Shown: positions 56,625 to 64,000 of the stretch, piece by piece
Layout: each line of letters opens with the position of its first letter
How positions within the stretch are numbered: position 1 is the first letter of the stretch
Assembly (NCBI RefSeq): GCF_003385115.1
Contig: NZ_QUNI01000001.1
Span: 1-64,000 of the forward strand
DNA from: Flavobacterium aquicola
GTDB taxonomy: Bacteria; Bacteroidota; Bacteroidia; Flavobacteriales; Flavobacteriaceae
Direction of reading: 5' to 3'
Length of the DNA: 64,000 bases
Position numbers and translations under genes: made by a program
The notes under the pieces: model-generated
Databases searched by the model: none
What the model was told of the DNA's origin: nothing
Seen by the model: only the letters and a program-made list of their open reading frames with translations

Positions 56625-57212
56625 TTATCCCAATATAAAAACGGTTAATCCTCTTGCTCCGTGTGCTCCTAAAACTAATGACTGCTCAATATCGGCAGTT
56701 TTTGAAGGCCCGGCGATAAATGTTCCAAAACCATATTCCTGATTTCCAATACGGTCATAAGCTTGATGCATTTTGGCAACAATATCTTTTTTATTAACAA
56801 TTATTGCTAAATACTGCGGGATAAAAGTCGAAACCCTTTGTCCCATAATTTCATCTGTGACCCAAAGTGCACTATTTTCGGCTACGCCAAAATGCGCTTT
56901 AACTAGAATCTGTTCGGCATTCTGCAAAGAATGAGGATCATCGTTGGTCCATTCCAGATTTGCCACTTCAGAAAGTTCTGGAAGAGTGGTTAGTATACGT
57001 TTACTGATATCGAAATTTTCTTTAACAAAAGCAACAATTTCAGCATAACTTGATACTTCTGCAAAATCTCCTCCAATGCTTTTTAAAATCGTTTTATACT
57101 GTTCTAAAACATCTAAATTAGATTCTTTCAAAGGTTCTAAATTTGGAAGTTCGTTCAGATCTTTTGGCTGATTTTGTTTTATTTTTTGTAAAATAGATTC
57201 TTTACTGCTCAT
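56625..57212 (-). CDS. lutC: LutC: LUD-domain lactate utilisation protein
   Basis: 195 aa from the ATG at 57212 (MSSKESILQKIKQNQ); the next upstream ATG at 57215 adds one residue. The longer open frame runs back into lutB and is not expected to be used. LUD domain features: LTTLPELSEVANLEWTNDDP, VKAHFGVAENSALWVTDEIM, STFIPQYLAIIVNKKDIVAK, YGFGTFIAGPSKTADIEQSL and VLGAHGARGLTVFILG. Part of the LutABC complex that oxidises L-lactate to pyruvate. Its start overlaps the end of lutB by 11 bases, so the two are translationally coupled. Confidence 0.9.
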   Translation of the reverse strand: MSSKESILQKIKQNQPKDLNELPNLEPLKESNLDVLEQYKTILKSIGGDFAEVSSYAEIVAFVKENFDISKRILTTLPELSEVANLEWTNDDPHSLQNAEQILVKAHFGVAENSALWVTDEIMGQRVSTFIPQYLAIIVNKKDIVAKMHQAYDRIGNQEYGFGTFIAGPSKTADIEQSLVLGAHGARGLTVFILG

Positions 57213-58605
57213 CATTTTTCCCTTTCGCTGATTTACTGTTTTTCTTGTACCATTCTTTAAAAGATTCTTCAGGCACTTCAGGCATTTCACGCTGGTCGTA
57301 CCATTTATTCAGTTTATTATTTACCAAACCAGGCAGATTTTTCATTGCAAAACGGCCGGATTTACCAACAATTTCAAACACCATTGGATTGGCTAAAACT
57401 GCTGCCATAGTTTTCATCGCTATCGTTTTGGCTTTTGGAGTATAACCCTCTTTTACCAAAACCTGTCTCCATTTGTACAGCTGATCATGAATATCAATTT
57501 TTACAGGACAGACATTTGTGCAGGAACCACATAAAGTACTGGCAAAAGGCAAATCGGCATTCTTTTTCATGTCCAGATTAGGAGCTAAAATCGAACCAAT
57601 TGGTCCAGCAACGGCATTGTGATAACTATGTCCTCCGCTTCGTCTGTACACTGGGCAGGTATTCATACAGGCGCCACAACGGATGCATTTCAATGAATTC
57701 CTAAATTCTTCTCTCCCTAACTGCTCACTTCTTCCATTATCAACGATAACGACATGAATCTCTTTGCCCTCTCTTGGTTTTTTAAAATGACTGGAAAAAG
57801 TTGTTATTGGCTGTCCTGTGGCACTTCTTGCTAATAATCTCAGGAAAACACCTAAATGTTCCCGCTTCGGAATTAATTTTTCAAATCCCATACAGGCAAT
57901 ATGAACGTCAGCTAAATGCGCTCCCATATCAGCATTCCCTTCATTGGTGCACACCACGAATTCACCAGTTTCGGCAACTGCAAAATTTACTCCTGTTAAA
58001 GCTGCTTTACGTGTCAAAAAAACATCTCTTAAATGATGACGGGCCGATTCTGTTAAATACTGCGGATCAATATTTCCTTTTTCGGTACCAAGATGTTCAT
58101 GAAAAGTTTCACTGACATCTTCTTTTTTAAGGTGAATAGCCGGCAGAACAATATGGCTTGGCGGTTCATTACGAAGCTGAACAATACGCTCTCCTAAATC
58201 TGAATCGATAACATCAATGCCGCGTTCTGTCAAATAATCATTGAGATGACATTCTTCGGTAAGCATCGATTTAGATTTTACCATTTGTTTGATGTTGTTT
58301 TTTTCTAATATCGAATGAACTATAACATTGTGCTCCTCGGCATTAGCTGCCCAGTGAACTATAATTCCGTTTTTCTGAGCATTGGTTTCAAATTCTACCA
58401 AATAATCATGGATATTTGAAAGGACATTGAGTTTTATTTGTGAAGCCGTTTCTCTAAGCAGTTCCCATTCCGGAATCTGATGTGCCGATTTATCTCTTTT
58501 TTCACGAACAAACCAAAGTGTTTCGTCATGCCAATTGACACGCTCCTCATTTTTATTAAAAATGGCTGCAGCTTCGCTATGCGGTATTGTTTTATTTGAA
58601 CTCAT
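57202..58605 (-). CDS. lutB: LutB: iron-sulfur lactate utilisation protein
   Basis: 467 aa. N-terminal LUD domain (residues ~60-290: NIHDYLVEFETNAQKNGIIV, FAVAETGEFVVCTNEGNADM) and C-terminal ferredoxin-like part with two 4Fe-4S motifs, CIRCGACMNTCPVYRRSGG and CGSCTNVCPVKIDIHDQL. It then has a membrane-proximal helix region (NPMVFEIVGKSGRFAMKNLP). It carries electrons within the LutABC lactate oxidase. The gene lies 22 bases after lutA. No lactate permease gene is adjacent, unlike in Bacillus. Confidence 0.93.
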   Translation of the reverse strand: MSSNKTIPHSEAAAIFNKNEERVNWHDETLWFVREKRDKSAHQIPEWELLRETASQIKLNVLSNIHDYLVEFETNAQKNGIIVHWAANAEEHNVIVHSILEKNNIKQMVKSKSMLTEECHLNDYLTERGIDVIDSDLGERIVQLRNEPPSHIVLPAIHLKKEDVSETFHEHLGTEKGNIDPQYLTESARHHLRDVFLTRKAALTGVNFAVAETGEFVVCTNEGNADMGAHLADVHIACMGFEKLIPKREHLGVFLRLLARSATGQPITTFSSHFKKPREGKEIHVVIVDNGRSEQLGREEFRNSLKCIRCGACMNTCPVYRRSGGHSYHNAVAGPIGSILAPNLDMKKNADLPFASTLCGSCTNVCPVKIDIHDQLYKWRQVLVKEGYTPKAKTIAMKTMAAVLANPMVFEIVGKSGRFAMKNLPGLVNNKLNKWYDQREMPEVPEESFKEWYKKNSKSAKGKNDEQ

Positions 58606-58627
58606 TATTTCTTTATAAATGATAAAA

Positions 58628-59368
58628 CTACACTTTGAATGTATTCAAAATCTCAGCAATATGAATTGTTTTAATCGGGCTTTTTTGTCTTTTCAAAATT
58701 CCTTCTAAATGCATTAAACAAGACATATCTACACCAGTTATATAATCAACATGATGTTTTTCGTGATCTTTGATACGGTCTTGACCCATTTTAACAGAAA
58801 TAGCTTCTTCGGTCACACAAAAAGTACCTCCAAAACCGCAGCACTCATCTTTTCGGGATAAGGAAACTAAATCTATTCCTTTTATTTTGGTCAATAATTG
58901 TCCAGGTTTTGAAAAAAAAGGAGCGTTTAATTCACTCATCTGCGAAAGCTTTAATCCACGCTGCCCATGACAGCTTTGATGCATTCCAACTCTGAACGGA
59001 AAATCGCCCTCAATACTTTCTATTTTTAAAATATCGGTTATAAATTCGGTCAACTCATAAACAGACGAACGAAGTTTTGCTGCCAGTTCTTTGTTGGTAT
59101 CGCTGTGTAAATGTTCTTTGACATGCATTACACAACTTCCGGAAGGACAGACTATGTAATCAAAACCGGCAAAATTGGCAATGAAATTAGCATCGCAGCC
59201 TTCGGTTAAATGCTGATAACCACTATTGGCCATAGGCTGTCCACAACAGGTTTGTTTCATCGGAAAATCAACATAGCAGCCTAACTTTTGCAATAATTCA
59301 TAAGCCGCAATAGCTGCTTTGGGGTAAAATTGGTCGACGTAACAGGGAATAAAGAGCGCTGCTTTCAT
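58628..59368 (-). CDS. lutA: LutA: CCG-domain iron-sulfur protein
   Basis: 246 aa with two cysteine-rich CCG domains: FIPCYVDQFYPKAA with QTCCGQPMANSGY, and MHQSCHGQRGLK with DECCGFGGTFCV. These are the cluster-binding motifs of the glycolate oxidase GlcF/LutA family. First gene of lutABC, minus strand. The start MKAALFIPCYVDQF is standard for the family. Its promoter lies in the 283-base gap up to the L,D-transpeptidase-like gene. Confidence 0.92.
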   Translation of the reverse strand: MKAALFIPCYVDQFYPKAAIAAYELLQKLGCYVDFPMKQTCCGQPMANSGYQHLTEGCDANFIANFAGFDYIVCPSGSCVMHVKEHLHSDTNKELAAKLRSSVYELTEFITDILKIESIEGDFPFRVGMHQSCHGQRGLKLSQMSELNAPFFSKPGQLLTKIKGIDLVSLSRKDECCGFGGTFCVTEEAISVKMGQDRIKDHEKHHVDYITGVDMSCLMHLEGILKRQKSPIKTIHIAEILNTFKV

Positions 59369-59603
59369 TTTATATTTGATTCGAATTCATCTTCAAAAAT
59401 AGATAAATTACTTTTCAATACCTTCCAGCTTCGGGTTCTTTTTTCTTAGGACTGCTTTTAATTCATGCTGAAAAGTCTTTAGAAATAAATTACAGCTGAA
59501 TTAGGCAGAATCATCACTTCATAACAGACATTTTCCGCTTTGTTTATATGCAAAAATCAGCAAAGTAGTACCGATGTATTCCATCTCTTGGTATCATAAA
59601 AAA

Positions 59604-59621
59604 AGAGCTCATAAGAGCTCT
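59604..59621 (-). terminator. Terminator of the L,D-transpeptidase-like gene
   Basis: Stem AGAGCTC / GAGCTCT with a four-base loop, followed on the minus strand by seven T. It lies 30 bases after the stop codon of the gene at 59652-60251. Confidence 0.8.
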
Positions 59622-59651
59622 CCTTTATATTTTATATCAATATGTCTATTA

Positions 59652-60251
59652 CTAATAATATACAGACAGTACGATTTTTGAATCAGAACTTTCTATTATT
59701 TTTTCAAGTCTTTTAAAAAATACTTCATTGACCATCGGACAGCCTTGACTGTTAACAATATAATGATCCTGTTCCTCATATGGAACAGCTGAATATTGAT
59801 GTAATACTATAGCTCTTTTAAAAGCATTGTTATTTGTTTCATCCAGACCATTAAGCCTGAAAGCCTTACCAAACATACCTACATAAGATTTCTCAACAGC
59901 ATATCTTCCCAGCGAAGTACATTTTGAATTCGGTACATTGCTAAATTTTAAATCCCCGCGTATAGCCGTTTCAGAACCGATTCCGTTTGCAACGAGTCCC
60001 TGATCCAATATTTTATTATTTTGAAGGTCGTAAACAAAAAAACGATTTTTCCCGGATTTAATTTTCATGTCAACCAAAAATGCAATTTTGGAACTGTATT
60101 TACGATCAGCTCCTATCATTGACTTGATTTCATTGACATGATCAGTAAGTTTTAGAACTTCGAGCTCATCTAATGTTACTTTTTTATTAGTACCATTATA
60201 GGTAGTAAACGAACTCAGACAAATAAACAAAACAATTAAAACTTTTTTCAT
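59652..60251 (-). CDS. Exported murein L,D-transpeptidase-like (YkuD-type) protein
   Basis: 199 aa, signal peptide MKKVLIVLFICLSSFTTYNG. The catalytic segment is recognisable: RAIVLHQYSAVPYEEQDHYI followed by NSQGCPMVNE, giving the H (151) and C (171) of an H-x15-20-S-x-G-C-P active site. RFFVYDLQNNKILDQGLVAN is the family's opening strand pair. Proteins of this short type are annotated as murein L,D-transpeptidase catalytic-domain proteins in Bacteroidota. The role is peptidoglycan cross-linking or trimming in the periplasm. It is monocistronic, with its own terminator. Confidence 0.85.
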   Translation of the reverse strand: MKKVLIVLFICLSSFTTYNGTNKKVTLDELEVLKLTDHVNEIKSMIGADRKYSSKIAFLVDMKIKSGKNRFFVYDLQNNKILDQGLVANGIGSETAIRGDLKFSNVPNSKCTSLGRYAVEKSYVGMFGKAFRLNGLDETNNNAFKRAIVLHQYSAVPYEEQDHYIVNSQGCPMVNEVFFKRLEKIIESSDSKIVLSVYY

Positions 60252-60566
60252 AAGCTATTTGCTAATTGATTTTTAATTAGATCCTAAAATCCTTTTTTTG
60301 GTTTTACAAAATTATATAGAAAACTTATATAATTCCCATCTAATGATGTTAAATATTTTATAAACACCTAAAAACATGATTATTAGAGACAAAAAGAGAC
60401 TTTTAACCTCCTCAATATTATAAAAGATTATTATTTAGTGCGATAAATCTTAAAATATCCTGCTCTAAATGTATCTTATCGGGATTAAACTACTCTTAAA
60501 GAGATATTTCTTATCTTAAATTCTTCAATTTTAGAGTAGAAGTAGAAAAAATCATAAAAAGGAAAG
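60252..60566. other. Intergenic region
   Basis: 315 bases of AT-rich sequence between the ligase-like gene's 3' end and the start of the L,D-transpeptidase-like gene. It must contain that gene's promoter. I see no repeat copy, hairpin or coding remnant in it. Confidence 0.5.
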
Positions 60567-61877
60567 TTATTGTTTTAAATTACTGATGTAATCTCTATTA
60601 TCAAAAAAGCGGATTGGTTTTCTGCTCATTGGATTAAAAATTAAAGGCAGTAAAATTTCATTGGAAGTAAATTCAATCTTGGGAGTTACACGTAATTTGG
60701 CTCTAAAATGATCTTTTAATTCCTGCAAAAAATTTAAATCGGGATTCTTAACTGCAATTTTTATCCAAATCTCATCGGTACCTACTTCATTGGTTGTTAT
60801 TTCAATAATATAGTTTTCAATAACAGCAAAGTCATTCAGAATATCGTTCATTGCCGGCGGATACAAGGTTGTTCCTTTGTATTTAATCATCTGCTGTTTC
60901 CTACCAATAACCGGACCTACCCTAAGTGTATTTCGGCTGCATGGACATAAATCAGAATGTAATTGCACAATATCACCCGTTTTGAAACGTATTAAAGGCA
61001 TAGCTTCAATTCCCAAAGTGGTAAAGGTCAATTCCCCAGATTCACCATTTTGAACCGGCATATTGTTTTCATCCAATATTTCAACAATAATTAGTTCTGG
61101 ATGATGATGCCCTCCTATTCCGTGACTGCATTCGGTAAAAGCCGTACTCATTTCGGTAGATGCATAGGTGGAGAACAATTTAATATTCCATTTATCTGTG
61201 ATTTTTTTAGACAGCACATTGTCACTGAAATCTTGATTTCGGACAGATTCACCAATACAAATGGCTCCTTTTACACTAGAATTATTAAGATCAATATGAT
61301 GCTGTTCAGCATATTCAATCATTTTCAGCAAAAAAGAAGGAACGGTAATTAAATAAGTCGGCTTGTATTTTAAGATGGAATCCCATTGCAGTTCCGGGAT
61401 TCCTGCACCTACACGAATGATACCAGCTTTCATTTTCCTAAGCCCAAGAAAATAAGCAAGCCCAGCCATAAAGCGTCGGTCAATTGTTGTCATTAATTGT
61501 ACCACATCGCCTTCTTTTATTCCTGCACAATCAAATGAAATGGCTTCATTATAAGCTAAACGATCTAAATCTTTATCTGTTAATCCAAAAGTTACCGGAT
61601 CACCTAAAGTACCAGATGTAGTCGCATAATCAATAATCTTGTTCTTTGGAACACATAAAAAATCATCATTATACTTTTGTAAATCTTCCTTTGATGTAAC
61701 TGGCAATAAAGCTAAATCTTCTATTGTTTTTATAGTTGTAATATCAATATCATTTTTAGCAAAGATAGAGCTGTAAAAAGGCGAATTTGCATTTACATAC
61801 TGCAGCACTTCCTGTAGTTTTTGTTCCTGAAACGCTTTTATATCGGCTTTGGCAGCTAATTCTATTTTTGGAATCAT
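60567..61877 (-). CDS. Phenylacetate-CoA-ligase-like AMP-forming ligase (flexirubin cluster candidate)
   Basis: 436 aa adenylate-forming enzyme. ATP-binding motif ATTSGTLGDPVTFGLT near 110, acyl-pocket segments GAGIPELQWDSILKYKPTYL and FSTYASTEMSTAFTEC, and the hinge region NGESGELTFTTLGIEAMPLI with RFKTGDIVQLH. Cysteines in DLCPCSRNTLRVGPVIGRKQ resemble phenylacetate-CoA ligase metal-binding loops. Its stop overlaps the next gene's start by one base. In Bacteroidota flexirubin clusters a ligase of this kind activates an aryl acid starter unit. That function is inferred from its neighbours. Confidence 0.82.
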   Translation of the reverse strand: MIPKIELAAKADIKAFQEQKLQEVLQYVNANSPFYSSIFAKNDIDITTIKTIEDLALLPVTSKEDLQKYNDDFLCVPKNKIIDYATTSGTLGDPVTFGLTDKDLDRLAYNEAISFDCAGIKEGDVVQLMTTIDRRFMAGLAYFLGLRKMKAGIIRVGAGIPELQWDSILKYKPTYLITVPSFLLKMIEYAEQHHIDLNNSSVKGAICIGESVRNQDFSDNVLSKKITDKWNIKLFSTYASTEMSTAFTECSHGIGGHHHPELIIVEILDENNMPVQNGESGELTFTTLGIEAMPLIRFKTGDIVQLHSDLCPCSRNTLRVGPVIGRKQQMIKYKGTTLYPPAMNDILNDFAVIENYIIEITTNEVGTDEIWIKIAVKNPDLNFLQELKDHFRAKLRVTPKIEFTSNEILLPLIFNPMSRKPIRFFDNRDYISNLKQ

Positions 61878-63544
61878 TATCGTTTTCTTTTTGTTTTTTT
61901 TAAGTAATTGCTAATCTTTTCTCTTTCAACACGTGAAGTAACTTCTTTTGTCAATGCTATCTCGAATTGTTCTTGAGCCAAATCATATTTTTTATTTTTA
62001 TAAAAGTACAATCCTGCTTTATAATAAACAACCCAATAATCAGGATTTAAAGATTGATAATAACCCAGATATTGATCTGAAGGCAAATTTGATTTTTTAG
62101 CCAAAAAAGAATCCATTTTTTTGTCCTCGATGCGAAATTGAACATAGTTTCTATAAGCTTCTGTTTTCAAAAATGAATCTGGTGAAATATTCATTGCTTG
62201 ATTTTCTAATGAAACAAAAGGAACAGTCTCTTCTTTTTTGCTTTTGAAAATTGTATTCAAATCATAACAGACGAATTCCCCCAGTTGATACGGACTGGCA
62301 GATACCCAAACCAATCGCTGGGCTGGTTTAAAAACAATTCCGTGGTGAGCCAATAGCTGATTAATGGCTTTTTCATTGCCATATCCCAATGGTACATTAT
62401 CAATTCCTTCCTTATTTCTAAGGATATTGGCAGCAATTTGTGGTGTTATCTTTTGATTCTCATTCAGTAATTGTGTCATTCGGTCAAAACGATATTGGGA
62501 ATGACTATCTTTTATTTGATTTAAATTTCTCTTATTATCTTTTAAACCCTCGCTTTGAAAATGATTGGAACAAATTATTTCATTACCATTAGGAGCTTCA
62601 AAAACACCTAAATTGTCTGGCGCAATTTCAATTAAAACCGCTTTATTATCATTGGCACTGCCAACCATAATTGATTCGGAAACAAACACTTTTCTTTTTT
62701 TGGCGATAGCAATAGCTTCATCAATGGTTTTGGCATATTGCAAAATTTCACGAGTTACTATAGAAATAGGCGTTTTGGCTATTAATGGAATCTTGGATTT
62801 ACCCGCATTTATAGTTACTGTTAATCCTTCGGCATTCATTCCAGAACAGGCACCTATCATTCCAGGCCAAGTTACCATCATAAATGGATACCCATCTTTT
62901 GGATTAATAAAGGCTACAATTTTTTCTTTTGCAAAATCGTCTCCTGCATAAAAATCAAAATTTCTGCCCAAAATCAAACTTCCATCATCCGATTTATTTC
63001 CCCAAACTGCAAATGACGTACAGCCTACCATTGCCAAATCCTGAACCGCATGACCTATATCATGAGCACCATGTAGATATAAGTCTCTCAGAAAAGAGGG
63101 AGCAATATGGTTTAAATCCTTAGGCGCATATTGGGAAATCCCATAAATTTCCGTTTGAAACTCATTATCAACATTGAGATATAATTTTCGATTATACCAT
63201 TTTAGGAAATTTCGAAGTAATGATTTTTTAAAATTCGAAGGGATTAATTCATTTATCTTATCAAAAAAGATATGCTCTTGTTTTTTTAACAAAGAATCCG
63301 TCAGACTGCCAATAGCCAATCCTCTTTCCAATGGATCGCCTTCGACATAAAGCTCCCATAAGTTTTGCTTATTTTTGAGCAAAAAATTATTTCCAGTATA
63401 AAAAACGGTATCGGATTGTTTTTTAACAACAGGTATTGTATTATTATACGACCCTATTTCTGGCTGATGACGCATCGACTTTGAAGTACCGCAAGAAGCA
63501 AGGAATAAGGCAAGGAAAAAAATATATACTATCAATTTTTTCAT
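61877..63544 (-). CDS. C45-family autoproteolytic acyltransferase/hydrolase-like lipoprotein with TPR tail
   Basis: 555 aa. Lipoprotein signal FFLALFLASCGTS with Cys 18. The core is the acyl-CoA:6-aminopenicillanate acyltransferase (C45) Ntn-hydrolase fold: MVGCTSFAVWG with the self-cleaving G174/C175 nucleophile, GRNFDFYAGDDF, VTWPGMIGACSGMNAEGLTV and ICSNHF. The C-terminal ~50 residues carry one TPR-like unit (YKAGLYFYKNKKYDLAQEQF). Genes of this family are found in flexirubin clusters, where an acyl transfer joining the polyene acid to the dialkylresorcinol is needed. A role in that step is possible but not proven. Confidence 0.8.
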   Translation of the reverse strand: MKKLIVYIFFLALFLASCGTSKSMRHQPEIGSYNNTIPVVKKQSDTVFYTGNNFLLKNKQNLWELYVEGDPLERGLAIGSLTDSLLKKQEHIFFDKINELIPSNFKKSLLRNFLKWYNRKLYLNVDNEFQTEIYGISQYAPKDLNHIAPSFLRDLYLHGAHDIGHAVQDLAMVGCTSFAVWGNKSDDGSLILGRNFDFYAGDDFAKEKIVAFINPKDGYPFMMVTWPGMIGACSGMNAEGLTVTINAGKSKIPLIAKTPISIVTREILQYAKTIDEAIAIAKKRKVFVSESIMVGSANDNKAVLIEIAPDNLGVFEAPNGNEIICSNHFQSEGLKDNKRNLNQIKDSHSQYRFDRMTQLLNENQKITPQIAANILRNKEGIDNVPLGYGNEKAINQLLAHHGIVFKPAQRLVWVSASPYQLGEFVCYDLNTIFKSKKEETVPFVSLENQAMNISPDSFLKTEAYRNYVQFRIEDKKMDSFLAKKSNLPSDQYLGYYQSLNPDYWVVYYKAGLYFYKNKKYDLAQEQFEIALTKEVTSRVEREKISNYLKKTKRKR

Positions 63545-63606
63545 ATTCTACTATTCTTGATTCTCGATTGGTTAATAAACATTATGACAATGTTCCGTTT
63601 ATTTCA

Positions 63607-64000
63607 CTATACTTCCTGATTAATTTTGTTTATCAAATAATCTTTCCCTAAAATCTCTGAACACGTAACAACCGCACCAATGGTAACGCCTAAAACGCCA
63701 TGCATGTTGATACTTTGACCTGTTAGATATAAATTATCCAACTTTGTTTTTGATGGAATAAATGTCTTCATTGGATTTTCACAATCTTTCTCATATCCAT
63801 ACATATTTCCATTATATCCTCCAATATAATCCCTGTATGACAATGGCGTAGAAGTATGAACCGATTTTATACAGTCTTTTATTCCAGGAAATTTTTTCTC
63901 TATTTCCTCCAGGAAACGATTCGTTTTACGAGTTTTAAAATCCTCATAGCTTTCGCCTCTATCATTAACATCGGCTACGGTATTGAAGGTATCTTTCCAT
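63607..64000 (-). CDS. Phytoene-dehydrogenase-like FAD oxidoreductase, C-terminal part (runs off right edge)
   Basis: The frame is open from the window edge to 63607. The visible ~130 residues read WKDTFNTVADVNDRGESYED, FKTRKTNRFLEEIEKKFPGI, VHTSTPLSYRDYIGGYNGNM, YGYEKD and LYLTGQSINMHGVLGVTIGA. The TP.T..D..GG..G..YG segment followed by LYLTGQ....G..G...GA is the C-terminal signature of CrtI/retinol-saturase-type FAD enzymes. A TTG at 63843 is not a start, because homology continues upstream of it. Members of this group belong to flexirubin and aryl-polyene clusters. The N-terminal FAD motif is outside the window. Confidence 0.85.
   Translation of the reverse strand, partial: WKDTFNTVADVNDRGESYEDFKTRKTNRFLEEIEKKFPGIKDCIKSVHTSTPLSYRDYIGGYNGNMYGYEKDCENPMKTFIPSKTKLDNLYLTGQSINMHGVLGVTIGAVVTCSEILGKDYLINKINQEV

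Overview
The window is AT-rich and comes from a gliding-type Bacteroidota, most likely a Flavobacterium or close relative. The support is two SusC/SusD pairs, an ECF-sigma/FecR pair, a very large secreted protein with a type IX secretion C-terminal domain, A-rich start regions without Shine-Dalgarno sequences, and the edge of what looks like a flexirubin pigment cluster. No rRNA, intact tRNA, transposase or CRISPR array was found.

Region 1 (1-33348, mostly minus strand) is a large glycan utilisation locus. An ECF sigma factor, a FecR anti-sigma and a SusC with an N-terminal signalling domain lead into SusD and a secreted endonuclease/exonuclease/phosphatase-family enzyme. They are followed by three GH29 fucosidases, GH20, GH35, GH18, GH130, an intact GH92, a GH92 cut by the window edge, a truncated GH92, a CBM9-like protein, a glycosylasparaginase, an unclassified TIM-barrel glycosidase-like protein, a sodium-solute symporter and a NagB fused to a PIG-L deacetylase. 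Together these can strip fucose, galactose, GlcNAc and alpha-mannose, split Man-beta-1,4-GlcNAc by phosphorolysis, cut GlcNAc-Asn and bring GlcN-6-P into glycolysis. The best-fitting substrate is fucosylated N-glycans, although chitooligosaccharide use is also possible. A LytS/LytTR two-component pair on the plus strand is inserted in the locus.

Region 2 (33349-43400) holds a gene remnant, a tiny signal-peptide/membrane protein, a 2332-residue secreted T9SS protein, MsrA, and two of three copies of an intergenic repeat. The third copy lies at 24.9 kb.

Region 3 (43401-56230) is the most unusual part: eight co-directional genes in the order susC, susD, PA14-bearing phosphodiesterase, class III PLP enzyme resembling PbfA, second alkaline-phosphatase-superfamily enzyme, MFS transporter, HpnW-like FAD oxidoreductase and phosphonatase-like HAD enzyme, with a HTH-cupin regulator at the far end. 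It reads as an outer-membrane-to-cytoplasm route for an aminophosphonate-bearing molecule, without PhnW or C-P lyase.

Region 4 (56231-64000) has a remnant and terminator, lutC-lutB-lutA, an L,D-transpeptidase-like secreted protein, and then an acyl-CoA-ligase-like protein, a C45 acyltransferase-like lipoprotein and a phytoene-dehydrogenase-like protein running off the right edge.
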